The notes: generated by a model from the sequence alone, not told the origin. Numbered from the stretch's first letter, positions 42,083-53,007 are shown. The stretch: DNA of 64,000 bases from Nitzschia sp. DOCU1 (GCA_951394045.1 OX595999.1:868001-932000); one strand, 5' to 3'. Numbers and translations are program-made.

Positions 42083-42767
42083 GGCGATCGACGATGTATG
42101 CAAACTGCAAGGAGAAGGAGGTAGCGGGAGAGCACCGATTCTAACTACGGGATGCCAACAGAAATTTTATGCTGCCCACACTGTGCTCGACAGCGGCGTA
42201 CATATCGTCATCGTCGAAACGCAGCACGCACGGCTTCGTCTCGGCTTCCCGTCGATCGCTGATCAGCGCGAGCGACGAACGTACCGTTCAGTACTGAATC
42301 TTACGTGGAATCTACATGCAGGGATGTATTTTGGCTTGGTTTATGACGTTTGCTGGTACCCCTGTACTATTGGTGATGTCCTCCATTCGATAAGATGACA
42401 ACCCATCCATCCGACTTTAGAGAAGGAAGTAATGGACGGAGAATGATGAGGACAAGTAGAATAATTATTCAAATTGTGAGGTGCTAGGATGGTAGTAAAA
42501 CAAGCTCGTGATCTGCTGTTTGCGATGAATGGAAACTATTTCAGTTACCAGACAGCCATAGCATCGTCAAATTCATCTTCCAGCTTCATTGCAGTAGTAG
42601 CCATACAGAAAACTACTAAAATTTGTCCTTCAATAGTTGCGGATCCAACGAGCTATACGATAGTAGTTTGGTCGGATCCAGATTCATTTGAGTTCAATAT
42701 ATGTTCGACCCGATCGATCGAGTCGAGTCATTCATAGCATCACAGTTGATTCATTCGAACAAAACGT
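42083..42767. other. intergenic, left of the Ngaro-like element
   Basis: About 685 nt with no supported gene. It includes the promoter of the 41166-42082 gene. Its right part (42640-42767) flanks the retroelement's terminal B2 repeat. Confidence 0.4.
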
Positions 42768-42904
42768 GCGAGCCGCCTCCATTTCTTCCGGCAGCTCGCT
42801 CTAGGAACCGCTACGAGTCTATTGTCTGTCTGTTGGCAATTGACGTGTTTACTAGAAGTGGGTTTCCGCGCGCGGTTCGACCCCTTCGAGTGAATATTTC
42901 TCCA
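42768..42904 (-). repeat. split direct repeat B2
   Basis: 137 bp, one mismatch to B1 (43158-43294). It marks the 3' end of the element in its own orientation. Confidence 0.85.
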
Positions 42905-42920
42905 AGGGTGGGCGCGGTGG

Positions 42921-43158
42921 GTTAATCAATCGTAAACTATCTCTCTGCTAGGGTCAGCTTGAAAGCAAGCCTCTCTTCTCAGTTCTTGCTATCGATAGCA
43001 AGAAGAAAAAGTTTATGGCTGTTGTCGTTCAACACGTAGTATCGTACTTTTCTTCTCCTACCTTTCTTCCTTTTAGTAGGTCGGTAGAAGGGTAGTTCGA
43101 AATTCGATCCGGGTTCCCCGGTCCCTTCGCCGTCCGTTCTCTCCGCGGTTACTAGTAG
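42921..43158 (-). repeat. split direct repeat A2
   Basis: 238 bp, no difference seen from A1 (53008-53245), lying between B1 and B2. It contains the inverted repeat TTGCTATCGATAGCAA. Confidence 0.85.
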
Positions 43159-43294
43159 CGAGCCGCCTCCATTTCTTCCGGCAGCTCGCTCTAGGAACCG
43201 CTACGAGTCTATTGTCTGTCTGTTGGCAATTGACGTGTTTACTAGAAGTGGGTTTCCGCGCGTGGTTCGACCCCTTCGAGTGAATATTTCTCCA
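43158..43294 (-). repeat. split direct repeat B1
   Basis: 137 bp immediately downstream of the recombinase frame in element orientation and abutting A2. It differs from B2 at one base by eye. Confidence 0.85.
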
Positions 43295-43324
43295 TCAAGG
43301 CCAGAGGCAGGGCGGTGGTTGGGG

Positions 43325-44392
43325 TTAGTGGAGGTGTGCGAGAATTGCAGGGGCAAGTGGATCCGTAGTGTCCGCTTGGGTGTGGAAGTAGCGCATGACT
43401 TCGTCAGAGCGCCAGCGGCCTACTAATTTGATCAAGGTTACGTCAACTTGAGCGTTTAGTAGGGCGGTGGCCGCAGTAGCACGTATGGCGCCAATGGAGA
43501 CGTCCACGTCGAGGTTGCGGGCCTGCGCGTAAATGCGGAGCAGGGCGGTCATTTGTGCGTCGGTGATCGAGCGGGCCCGGCCCGAGGGATCAAAGAAACG
43601 ATGCAACAGTGTGTCGGCCTCCGCATTTTTGGATCTCAAATGTTGCACTCTTCGAATCAGGGCTTGGACTGGGCAACGTTTGGGGTCAGTTGTTGTGGAC
43701 GCCCAGATGTCCTCTCCCATTACTCCATTCTTTTGGAGTTCGAAGTGAAGGTTGGCCTTGTCGGCATGTGGGAGTTCGTCCAGCGGGATGGTGGTTGCAG
43801 GCTTCGTTCTTCCGCCTGGAATTTTGAACGCAACGTCGCGGAGGCGAAATGGTCGTTGATCCTGGTGGGTCGTCCGAAGGTACTCGCTGGGCCGAAGCAG
43901 CCAGTGGATGCCAATCCATAGAAGGTCGGAGCCCACTTGGTGGTGCAGTCGTTGGGAGGCCCAGGCAGCGTCTGTGAGGTCGTCAAGGACGACTCTTGGA
44001 ACTGGCTTTTTTCTTCGTGATGGTGGGTCCAGTTTCTTCCAGGAGGCGAGTTGTTGGGAGATTTGGTGGTCGATGCGGCCAGCAGTGTTCTTCCTTGGGT
44101 CCGGGGTCCCCATTGTGGCCATCGTCTGTGCCACCTGACGTAGGGCGTCTTCCGCTGTTCGAGCGCGGACCGGCTGCCCAGAGGGTGCAGTTCTACCGTC
44201 TCGGAAGCGGCGCATGAAGATTTGGAGAATTGGGACCGGGTCATTTCTGTCGGCCAGCATGTGGTCGAGGCCGTGCCGGTCACAAAATTCTGTCCATTGT
44301 TCCCAGTGGGTCCGCTGTGCCTGGGAACGTCTAGTAGTGACGCCTCGTTGCACCTCTTCTGCGACAAGGCGGATATCAGCCTCGAGTTCCAT
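43325..44392 (-). CDS. tyrosine recombinase of the Ngaro-like element
   Basis: 355 aa from the ATG at 44392. An N-terminal helical SAM-like DNA-binding region is followed by a catalytic domain. HWLLRPSEYLR supplies the first catalytic Arg. GAIRATAATALLNAQ supplies the second Arg, although the usual His of HxxR is Gly here. LVGRWRSDEVMRYF supplies the Trp (His/Trp position) and the nucleophilic Tyr. Role: integration of the circular cDNA by site-specific-type recombination. The ORF overlaps the end of the RNase H frame in another phase. Confidence 0.85.
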   Translation of the reverse strand: MELEADIRLVAEEVQRGVTTRRSQAQRTHWEQWTEFCDRHGLDHMLADRNDPVPILQIFMRRFRDGRTAPSGQPVRARTAEDALRQVAQTMATMGTPDPRKNTAGRIDHQISQQLASWKKLDPPSRRKKPVPRVVLDDLTDAAWASQRLHHQVGSDLLWIGIHWLLRPSEYLRTTHQDQRPFRLRDVAFKIPGGRTKPATTIPLDELPHADKANLHFELQKNGVMGEDIWASTTTDPKRCPVQALIRRVQHLRSKNAEADTLLHRFFDPSGRARSITDAQMTALLRIYAQARNLDVDVSIGAIRATAATALLNAQVDVTLIKLVGRWRSDEVMRYFHTQADTTDPLAPAILAHLH

Positions 44393-46248
44393 TCTTTCGG
44401 GACCGGGCAAAGTTTCCAGGAGGTCGCCTGGGGGTAGATAGAATTAAAATAGGTTAGTAGTGCATCGTCACCGTACTCCCATAGGCGGCTGGCATTGTCG
44501 GCCATGTGATTATCGTCTCCAGCGATGTGGTTCCAAGTGAAGACGGCTCGGTGCTGTCTAGTTAGGAGAGCAGCTTGCCGTAACAAATAGGCGGCTGGTT
44601 TTGTAGTTGTGGTTGAGCCTTTTACCCTCCAGACAACTGCATTAGTGTTGTCTGCCAGGCTGTGCAGCGTCTCGCCATAGATGTCGCTTTCTTGTGCCCG
44701 AACCGCTTGGTGCGCGATCGTGGCGGCAGTTTCAAGGTCGGATATCGATATTGTACCTCTTGGGTTTTTACTAGATATCAAACGTTTTTGGACCGCGATT
44801 GGGAAAGGTTGTCTCCACAAGAGGGCCCTTCCGTCGGCGGTGAACCATACACCTCCCATGCCTGTCTTTGCCGCGTCGCTAGCGCCGATGTCCTTTGGTA
44901 TTCCAGGGACTAGTTCTTCCAGTAACGTGGGTTCGGGATCGACGAGAAGGTCTCGAAAGGTTAAGAGTTGTTCCTTTACTGATTCCGTCACTCGAACGCG
45001 GTAGTCGTCGCCGTGGTGCCGCGCTGCTCTTAGAAGCGAAAATTGTCAAAGCGCCCCAGGCATACCTGGGACCAGGCTCTGAAGTTGGCCAGTAAGGCTG
45101 TCCCATTTCTTGTGACTAACTCGCTTGGAATGGATGGCTTCGTCGATGGCGGCTAGCGCCTTCTCTCGTCGGTGCTTGGCCTTTTGTAGTGTCTTGGACT
45201 TGGTCCCAAAATCCCACCCCAAAAATCGCTTCTTTGTTTGCGTCGCCGCATCTCCCTTGTCTAGCTTGCTTTGGGAGATAGGCTCCTTCCGAAAGGGAGG
45301 GTCCCGATCGTCGTTTGGCCTGAATAATTTGTCGATACAATGTAGCACCGTGCGACATTGATTTTGGACCGGGTTGCTGGGGTGGTCCTGGCCTAAGCCA
45401 CAAAAATCGTCCACGAAAACGTCCACTGTAGCTAGCGGTCTCCTTTGAAGCAGAGGTCGGTGCGACCTCGTGACCTTCCGTTGGGGGTAATCGTCTTCTC
45501 CGAGCTCGTCGTTCGCTTGAAAATCCTCTTTTCCAGCTTGGTCCTCCAATGGGTGTGACGGGTAGCGTTTCCCGTTTCGTAATTCGGAATTTGCCAGGTC
45601 GCATGCTGTTTCCGTGAAAGAGCTGAACCAAGGTGGTGATTCGGTCCATCCCATAGGTAGTGTTAGGGGAAACGCGGCCATCGGCTCATCTCCAATTACG
45701 CCGGGGGGCAATAACACTCCCAATTTGATAGAGCCGGTGTTAGCCACCGGTATGCGGTAGAAACCATCCGATATGTCAATCTTGTAGCCAAACACCGGGC
45801 CAAAGGCCGGGTCGGCGAACGCTACGTGATCGGTGAGTCTCTCTTGTGCTTTTCCAAATTGCATCGCCTCTTGTGGCGACTGCTTCAGGGTCTCGTCGTT
45901 GAGACCGTAGTAACTGTAGTCTACTATGATACGGGGTCTCCGCTCTCGTTGCGGCACGACTCCAAGCGGTGATAACCGTAGACCCGGTTCGTTCTTGACT
46001 AACCTGTACGGTAGAATCATCCAGAAACCTTTTTGGCAGAAGTCTGTGAATTCTTCCCGCAAGAAGTCGGTGTGGTCTAGTGCGGACCGATGTGGCCCCC
46101 GTAGTAAGTGGGAGTCCAGTGTGTCGAGACTCCACGGCGCCGTCTGTACTGTGACGGGTACGCCATTTCGTCGGATTCTTTCGAGCAGCGGTGCTGCCGG
46201 GTGGGGGAGCGTCTTGACCGTACTTTGAATGTCCGACCGACCGCGCAT
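43720..46248 (-). CDS. Ngaro-like reverse transcriptase / RNase H with in-frame TGA
   Basis: The RT frame runs from the ATG at 46248 to TGA 45048-45046; the same frame then stays open to 43720. RT motifs: RPRIIVDYSYYGLND, YKIDISDGFYRIPV, LPMGWTESPPWFSSF and VDVFVDDFCGLG (the catalytic FVDD). After RVSHKKWDSLTGQLQSLVPG comes TGA, then FSLLRAARHHGDDY and an RNase H domain with DIGASDAAKTGMGGVWF, a SDLETAA Glu, HSLADNTNAVVW and DDNHMADNASR. Reading across the TGA is needed for one RT-RH protein. It overlaps the gag frame by 172 nt in a different phase. Confidence 0.8.
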
Positions 46249-47325
46249 TTCGTTGCATGCCCGATGCCGGCGGAATTTCTCCCCGCCACCACAGCTAGCA
46301 GAACCGCGAAGGCTTCAAGTGTCTTGCGTGCGGCTCTTTCGCTAGTGGGGAAGAGGATGGTCTTGGCCCTCTGTAGCTCCCTTACGTCGCTGAGCTGGGC
46401 AGCGTTGGCGCCACCTTCAAGCAACATCTGTTGCTCTTCCAACAAACGTCGCGCTTGGGTTCCACGTTCGTCACCAGCAAGGACGAGGAAGGGGTTGATA
46501 CCACGTTCGGGCACGTAGTCCGTGGGGGCACGAAACTCGAGGCTTTCCAGAGTGCCCCAGATCTCGGTGGTTGCCAGCGGAGTCTCGTAATGAAGTTCGT
46601 TGGCAGTGGTGTCGAAGAGCGCTTGGAGAACGGCTAGCTTCTCGCTCTTGCCGGCGTTCGCCATCGCCCCGTAGAGGCTCGGTAGTTGCTCTTCAGTCTC
46701 ACAGCGGGTCAAACGCAAGAGCGTCTCGTGGGTGAGCTTCCACTTGGAGCTGGGTTTCTTCGAACTGTTGCTTTCTTCGGCGCGTCCTTGAGGTTGCTGT
46801 GCGGCCATGATCTCAGCCCAGATACGCATCATCTCGAGGCTGGTGTCATTTCCAGCGGCGGGGCCACGCTCTCCAGTACTGGGTGCCGGTGTGACCGCGG
46901 GTTGATTCCATGCGGGAAGGTCCGACCTCATGACAACAACCAACCGATTCATGAGTTCGGCGTCCATGTTAACTGGCGAAGGTAGCGTGGAGCGTTCTAC
47001 CCTGACTCGGCCGCCGGAAGTTCCCACGACACGTAACCAGTTCTTGATGGGCTCGAAGTCTTCGCGCTGTGCTTCGCTCAAGGTCTGGAGGTAGGCCTCG
47101 AGCTTGACAATCAGCTGTCCCACCTTGACGTCGGCGCGGCAGAAGAGCGCCGCGACTCGGGGAGGCAGGTACATTCCGTGACGAACCCTCACCGTGTCGA
47201 AGACACCGGCAGGTGCGTCGTTGGGGACACTTTCCAACGGGTCATCTGCACCATCGTTGCTAGTGTAATGCAACACGTAGTTCGCCCACGGGTGGACCTT
47301 GATGTCACCGGGGAGAACATCGAAG

Positions 47326-47856
47326 TGCAGTAGGCACGATAATGCCTGAAACGGCGTGACAGGACTAACAGGACTAATGTAGACTAACAGGACTGGCTAT
47401 AACGCATAGCATCTAACCTAACATACGTACGTACAAACATATACTGCCGACGGACGGACACAGAGGCCACGTGACGTCGTCGAGCATGCCGGATGGCGCG
47501 CTTGCGCACAGAAAGTGCGACACACATATATGGTCGGAGCGAGGCGACGACTATGTCTATCTTGATGCTAGTCTTGACGCTAGGCGTCAGGACCTAGGGT
47601 CATGCTATAGGTGTTAGAAGGTCATAGGATGCTAGGCGTCACTAACTAGAGCAGTCACGAAGAAACACAACACTGCTAGTTAGGGACGGGCATGTCTTAC
47701 CTTCTTGACAACTATCTTGTCTACTAAGATATATAGTCGTGATCACGATCAGATGGGAAGATGGAGTCGATGCAACGATAGACCTAACTTTAAAATAGTC
47801 TCACAATTTAGCAACAATTTCCAAAAACAATCTACTGCAGTTTCTAGCCTAGTGCA
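47326..47856 (+). repeat. 5' LTR of the gypsy element
   Basis: 531 bp, same as 52083-52613 by eye. It contains CACGTGACGTCG (47468-47479), a G-box fused to a CRE-like motif. CTTTGATCAAAGACTTG follows as the probable primer-binding region. Confidence 0.9.
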
Positions 47857-47894
47857 CTTTGATCAAAGACTTGTCAGTCTAGAGGATAAGTATC

Positions 47895-49211
47895 ATGCGT
47901 CTCGCTTTCAACTCGTTCGTTGCCGCTCGTGGCGTCATCCCGTTGTACCCGCCTTGCAAGTGGAAAACTGGCTCGACGGGCTCGTCTGACGGCGCCGGCG
48001 ACGCCGACGAGGATGGCTTTCGTTCGGTGAAACTCGAGCTTCGTTCCGTTCCTGGGGATGCGACCTCCCCAAAATACTCCGAAAAGTTCTATGTGTTTGA
48101 GTCGGGAACCCCCGAACAGTGGTGTCGCTGGAATGACGATCTCGTTAAGGTTTGGTCTTGTTTGAGCCTCACCAATGGCCCCGATCGTCGCGCTATGACT
48201 CTTACGCTTCTCGCGGGTTCGGCAAAAGACACGTTTGAGGAGTATTTTGCTCGTCCCAGCGTCACTGCGACTGTCGATCATGTGTCTCGTGCGTTGCGTT
48301 ACGTCGCGGCTCGGTTCTTCCCTGATTGTGCCGCCCAGAATCAGACGTCGTACCTCCGCTACGAGGGTCGTAAGCCTGCAAAGATGTCTGCTCGCGGATT
48401 GGCTACTCGCTTGCGGCAGGTCAATAAGTGGTTCGATTACTTCCCCAACGATGGTGGCAACCGTACTGACGTGGTTGATCGCCTGAACGAGACCGAACTG
48501 CCCCTGATCTACGAACGCATGTTGCCTGCCGCGTGGCTGAGTGTTAAGGAGTTGATGTTCCACGATTATCGCCAGAACCGCTTCAACTTTGAGAAGCAGA
48601 TTGATTATGCGGAGCAACTTGAAGTATACGAGATGCGTCACGGTGTCACCGGACTGCTTGCCTTTGGCTCGAGCAAAGCCAACAAAGGGCGTAAACCCGG
48701 GGAAGCTGGCGTCGCCAGTGGAACCAATGCAGGACCCGAATTGGGAACCCTGAACCGCGGTCGGAAGATGAACCGTGACTCCCCTTCTAAGAAGGGCAAT
48801 AATGGTAACAACTCAAAGAACTGCCGCTTGCACGGAGAAGGCTGTGGACACAGCGACTCTGAGTGCAAGGTCTGGCTCAATCATGCGTCTAAGGTCGCTG
48901 CGGTCCGTAAGGCCCAGCACCCCAGTACGCTCAAGAAGGCGCCCCACAAAGGGCGCACAACTCACAACAAGACTTGGCGTCGCGGAGAATCCAATGGCGC
49001 GAACCGCGGAGAACGCACCTACACTTCCAAGGAGGTCCTAGCCATGGTTAAGGCCGCGCGTGCCAGCGTGGAAAAGAAGGCCAAGGAAGACTCCGACGAG
49101 GAGATGGAACTTAACAACATTGAAGAAGACGAGGATGGAATCTTCGAAGAACTAAGCCCCGAAGATGAGGCTCAGCTTGAGGCCTTCATCAACGAGAACA
49201 CCAACGAATGA
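47895..49211 (+). CDS. gag: gypsy Gag
   Basis: 438 aa from the ATG 39 nt after the LTR. The helical Gag core (about 60-250) includes NDDLVKVWSCLSLTNGPDRR. A basic region and a Cys/His cluster CRLHGEGCGHSDSEC (about 315-330) follow as the nucleocapsid part. The C-terminus is very acidic. It ends in TGA at 49209-49211, after which the same frame stays open into pol. Confidence 0.85.
   Translation: MRLAFNSFVAARGVIPLYPPCKWKTGSTGSSDGAGDADEDGFRSVKLELRSVPGDATSPKYSEKFYVFESGTPEQWCRWNDDLVKVWSCLSLTNGPDRRAMTLTLLAGSAKDTFEEYFARPSVTATVDHVSRALRYVAARFFPDCAAQNQTSYLRYEGRKPAKMSARGLATRLRQVNKWFDYFPNDGGNRTDVVDRLNETELPLIYERMLPAAWLSVKELMFHDYRQNRFNFEKQIDYAEQLEVYEMRHGVTGLLAFGSSKANKGRKPGEAGVASGTNAGPELGTLNRGRKMNRDSPSKKGNNGNNSKNCRLHGEGCGHSDSECKVWLNHASKVAAVRKAQHPSTLKKAPHKGRTTHNKTWRRGESNGANRGERTYTSKEVLAMVKAARASVEKKAKEDSDEEMELNNIEEDEDGIFEELSPEDEAQLEAFINENTNE
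49209..49211 (+). other. in-frame TGA between gypsy gag and pol
   Basis: AAC GAA TGA TCA CAT. The downstream frame is the same as gag and has no stop and no ATG for the 43 codons before the protease region. UGA read-through is the simplest way to make Gag-Pol. Confidence 0.6.
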
Positions 49212-52054
49212 TCACATGACATATGTAATAGCGACTTAATTAATAGGAAACGAATAGCCGCACAATGCCCCGCCGAATGTCACATTCTCTCTAGCCTACA
49301 TAGGCCGAGGAAGCGACAGAAAACGCAGCGTTCGCCAGAGGTGCTAATCCTGGTCCCGTCTACGGTACCAGGAGGCGCGCCAATGGTGTTACGTGGGCTT
49401 GTTGACAGTGGTTGCACAGGAACCATCATCCTAAATGACTTCACAGCTCCGCGCAAAACCTGGAAGGATCGCACCGGACAGTGGACGACAAAGGGTGGTA
49501 CATTCTCCACCACAAAGAAGGCAAAGATACCACTGATATTCGCAGACTTCACAAAACAGAAGCAAATAGAATGGGAGTGCCACGTGGACACCCAGTCTAA
49601 GTCCAAACGAGAGAACTACGACATTATACTCGGTAAGGACATACAACAATACATGGGCTTAGATATACTAAATAGTAGCCTCACCCTCAAATGGGATGGA
49701 ATAGAAGTACCCATGCGAGAGTTCGGAGCGCTACGCGACCGTAGCAGAGCTATGGAAGTATACAATCTCTCACAAGAGGCGGAGTCTACCGCCGAATTAG
49801 CCAAGCGCACCACCGAGATTTTAGACGCGCACTATGAAAAAGCTAACCTAGAACAACTGTGCAAGGAGCAGTCGCACTTGTCAGAGACAGAACAAGGCGA
49901 CTTGCTACGACTACTTCGCAAATATGAAACACTATTTGACGGTACACTCGGCGAGTGGAAGGGAACCGACATTGAGTTAGAACTAAAAGATGATGCAAAA
50001 CCATATCATGCACGTCCTTTTTCCATACCGCAAGTACATGAAGGCGCTATGAGACGCAAGGTCGAGCGACTCTGCGCGTTAGGTGTCTTGGAAGAAGATA
50101 ATGATAGTGAATGGGGGGCACCCTCGTTTATTATCCCCAAAAAGAATGGAACCGTACGATTCATAAGCGACTTCAGAAAGTTAAACACGATGCTAAGGCG
50201 TAAGCCGTATCCTATCCCGAAGATTCAGGACATGCTACTGAAGCTGCAAGGCTTCCAATATGCGAGTTCTTTAGATAGAACAGAAAGGAACTTCGAGGCT
50301 TTATTGGTCTCGTCAACTATTACCGCGACATGTGGAGACGTCGTTCACACGTGCTCGCACCATTAACGTCTATGACATCCAAAAACGTCCCTTGGCGATG
50401 GGGCGAAGAACAGCAAAAGGCCTTCGATGAGGCGAAACGTATAATTAGTAAGGAAGCTATACTAGCATTCCCAAATTTCTTAAAACGGTTCGTTATCTAC
50501 ACGGACGCTTCTAAGTACCAGCTAGGGGGCGTCATCACGCAGGACGGACGTCCGTTAGCGTTCTACAGCAGGAAACTGACCGACGCGCAGACGCGCTACA
50601 CGACAACAGAGCGTGAACTGCTCTCAATTGTCGAGACTCTGAAAGAGTTCCGTACTATTCTTCTCGGACAGAAGATAACGATCTATACAGATCACAAGAA
50701 TTTACTATTTAATGATCTCAAGACGGATCGCGTGTTACGCTGGCGTCTACTAATTGAAGAATATGGTGCCAACATTGAGTACATCAAGGGCGTCAACAAC
50801 GTCGTTGCTGACGTGCTCAGCCGCTATCCTCGTTCTGATACTCCAGTCGTTCCGGTCAGTGTGCCGACGCAAGAACAAGCGCACGAGCTCTTCGCGGGAG
50901 ATAGGCTTCCAGCCGACCTCTTCCCTTTGAGCTTTCGCGTCATTGCTGAGTATCAACAACGGGATTTGCAAATGCAACAGCTCACGGAATCTCACCCGGA
51001 CGTCACGCGGAAGATATTCCGTGGGGGCGAACAGCTGATTTGCTATAAGGACAAGATTTACATTCCGCGCATACTACGGAACCATGTCATCAATTGGTAC
51101 CACGAATACTTAATGCACCCAGGAGAATTGCGAACGGCAGAAACAATTGCCCAGCACCTCTATTGGCCAGGTATTAAAGCCGACGTTAAGAAAGTAGTTC
51201 AACGTTGCGACCCATGTCAAAAGGGTAAAACAAAAAGGCTTAAGTACGGGAAGCTTCCAGAGAAGCTCGCAGAGGCCCAACCATGGGAACATTTGTGTGT
51301 CGACACGATTGGACCCTATAAGATCAGACGAAAAGGAAAGAAGCCGCTAGAATTCATGGCACAAACGTTTATTGATCCTGCGACAGGATGGTTCGAGATG
51401 ACAGAGATCAAGAACAAACAAGCTGACAACATCGCGAACATGGTAGAGAAGCAATGGCTCTCGCGATATCCTTGGCCGGAGCTCATCACATATGATGCAG
51501 GCCCCGAGTTCAAGGCCGAATTTCAAGAGTTGATTAAGAACGAATACGCGATCAAGGCGAAGCCTTCATCAAAGCGAAATCCCCAATCGAACGCCATTCT
51601 CGAGAGAGTCCATGGTACTATTGGGAACATGATTCGCACCTTCAATTTCGACAACGTCGATGACGATGAACCGTTCGCCGGACTGGTGAGCGCCGTATGC
51701 TTCGGGATTCGGAGTACTTATCACACGACACTCAAGGCGACACCAGGACAATTGGTGTTCGGCCGAGACATGATCTTTCCGATCCAACATCAAGCGGATT
51801 GGCAGATGATCGAAGAACAAAAGCAGCGACGGATTGCTGAAAACAATAAAAGAGAAAATGAACGACGCGTCGAACACGACTACGCAGTGGGCGACCGCGT
51901 GCTGAAGCTAGTAGCTGACCCAAACAAGGTAGAACCCAAGCGTGAGGGTCCTTGTACTATTGAACGAGTACATGCAAATGGCACGGTCACACTACGCTTC
52001 GGTAACATTATCGAGAGACTTAACATAAGACAGATCGTCCCGTATAAGTCGTAG
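49212..52054 (+). pseudogene. pol: gypsy Pol with internal RT deletion and frame change
   Basis: The first frame (to about 50280) carries the protease LVDSGCTGTII and the RT fingers EWGAPSFIIPKKNGTVRF, YPIPKIQDML and YASSLD. Sequence then jumps to KELRGFIGLVNYY in another frame. Compared with intact gypsy RTs, about 170 residues holding the YxDD catalytic palm are missing. The second frame (to 52054) has RNase H (IYTDASKYQLGGVI, TTERELLSIVE, YTDHKNL) and integrase (HPGELRTAETIAQHLYWPG, CDPCQKGK, CVDTIGPY, YDAGPEFK, NPQSNAILERVHG). These later domains look intact. Confidence 0.88.
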
Positions 52055-52064
52055 GATTAACGGC

Positions 52065-52082
52065 TTCGATCAGGGGGGCGAG
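52065..52082 (+). other. polypurine tract of the gypsy element
   Basis: A purine-rich run, CAGGGGGGCGAG, directly before the 3' LTR, the expected plus-strand primer site. Confidence 0.5.
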
Positions 52083-52613
52083 TGCAGTAGGCACGATAAT
52101 GCCTGAAACGGCGTGACAGGACTAACAGGACTAATGTAGACTAACAGGACTGGCTATAACGCATAGCATCTAACCTAACATACGTACGTACAAACATATA
52201 CTGCCGACGGACGGACACAGAGGCCACGTGACGTCGTCGAGCATGCCGGATGGCGCGCTTGCGCACAGAAAGTGCGACACACATATATGGTCGGAGCGAG
52301 GCGACGACTATGTCTATCTTGATGCTAGTCTTGACGCTAGGCGTCAGGACCTAGGGTCATGCTATAGGTGTTAGAAGGTCATAGGATGCTAGGCGTCACT
52401 AACTAGAGCAGTCACGAAGAAACACAACACTGCTAGTTAGGGACGGGCATGTCTTACCTTCTTGACAACTATCTTGTCTACTAAGATATATAGTCGTGAT
52501 CACGATCAGATGGGAAGATGGAGTCGATGCAACGATAGACCTAACTTTAAAATAGTCTCACAATTTAGCAACAATTTCCAAAAACAATCTACTGCAGTTT
52601 CTAGCCTAGTGCA
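52083..52613 (+). repeat. 3' LTR of the gypsy element
   Basis: 531 bp, matching 47326-47856. The G-box/CRE-like motif recurs at 52225-52236, at the same offset of 142 bp. Confidence 0.9.
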
Positions 52614-53007
52614 CTAAGATCTTCGCTGGCAAGTACACTGCTTGGGGGGCTTGTGCGCCAACGACATCCATCTTGAACATGACAACCTTGTCATGCCATT
52701 CGCGTGCGTTTGGATTTCCGAGTGCTTGGGGAAAGACCATTGCGCGGTGATAGAACACGACAGGTGCGGTGTCCTTCGAGACGGAAACGTACACGTGTGG
52801 CATCTCGTCCCAAGTTCGCTTGACTTCATCGTACAGGGCGGCGCCGGTTTTCCAAGTGGTCTCGTCTGCAGTAGCGAACAACTTGTACACTTCGGCTTGA
52901 TCCCCAAAACGAGCGTGACGCCAGTCGACGTTCTCGTAGAGGGAATGGTAAGTGGCGGGAGCCTCGGCTAGCGAGGCAGCGGCTTCAGCAAAACGGACCA
53001 TTGCTAA

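Larger units (their letters stand above)
47326..52613 (+). mobile_element. Ty3/gypsy retrotransposon, RT core deleted
   Basis: 5.29-kb element with matching 531-bp LTRs of the form TGCAGTAGG...CTAGTGCA. The target duplication is CGAAG (47321-47325) and CTAAG (52614-52618), one mismatch. Domain order protease, RT, RNase H, integrase identifies gypsy. It lies inside the gag of the Ngaro-like element, in opposite orientation. The RT catalytic core is missing, so this copy cannot be autonomous. Confidence 0.9.
46077..53001 (-). pseudogene. Ngaro-like gag frame split by the gypsy insertion
   Basis: The frame starts at the ATG at 53001 (MVRFAEAAASLAEAP), just inside repeat A1, and breaks at 52614. 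It resumes at 47325 and ends at 46077. Removing the insertion and one copy of its 5-bp target duplication restores a continuous frame (AKI then FDVLPGD). The product is a helical protein of unknown fold with a middle segment resembling a structural Gag; no zinc knuckle is seen. Its last part overlaps the RT frame. Confidence 0.75.

Noticed and set aside
49212..49340. A separate start for gypsy pol after the gag stop.
   Set aside because: The region has no in-frame ATG before the protease, so read-through from gag fits better.
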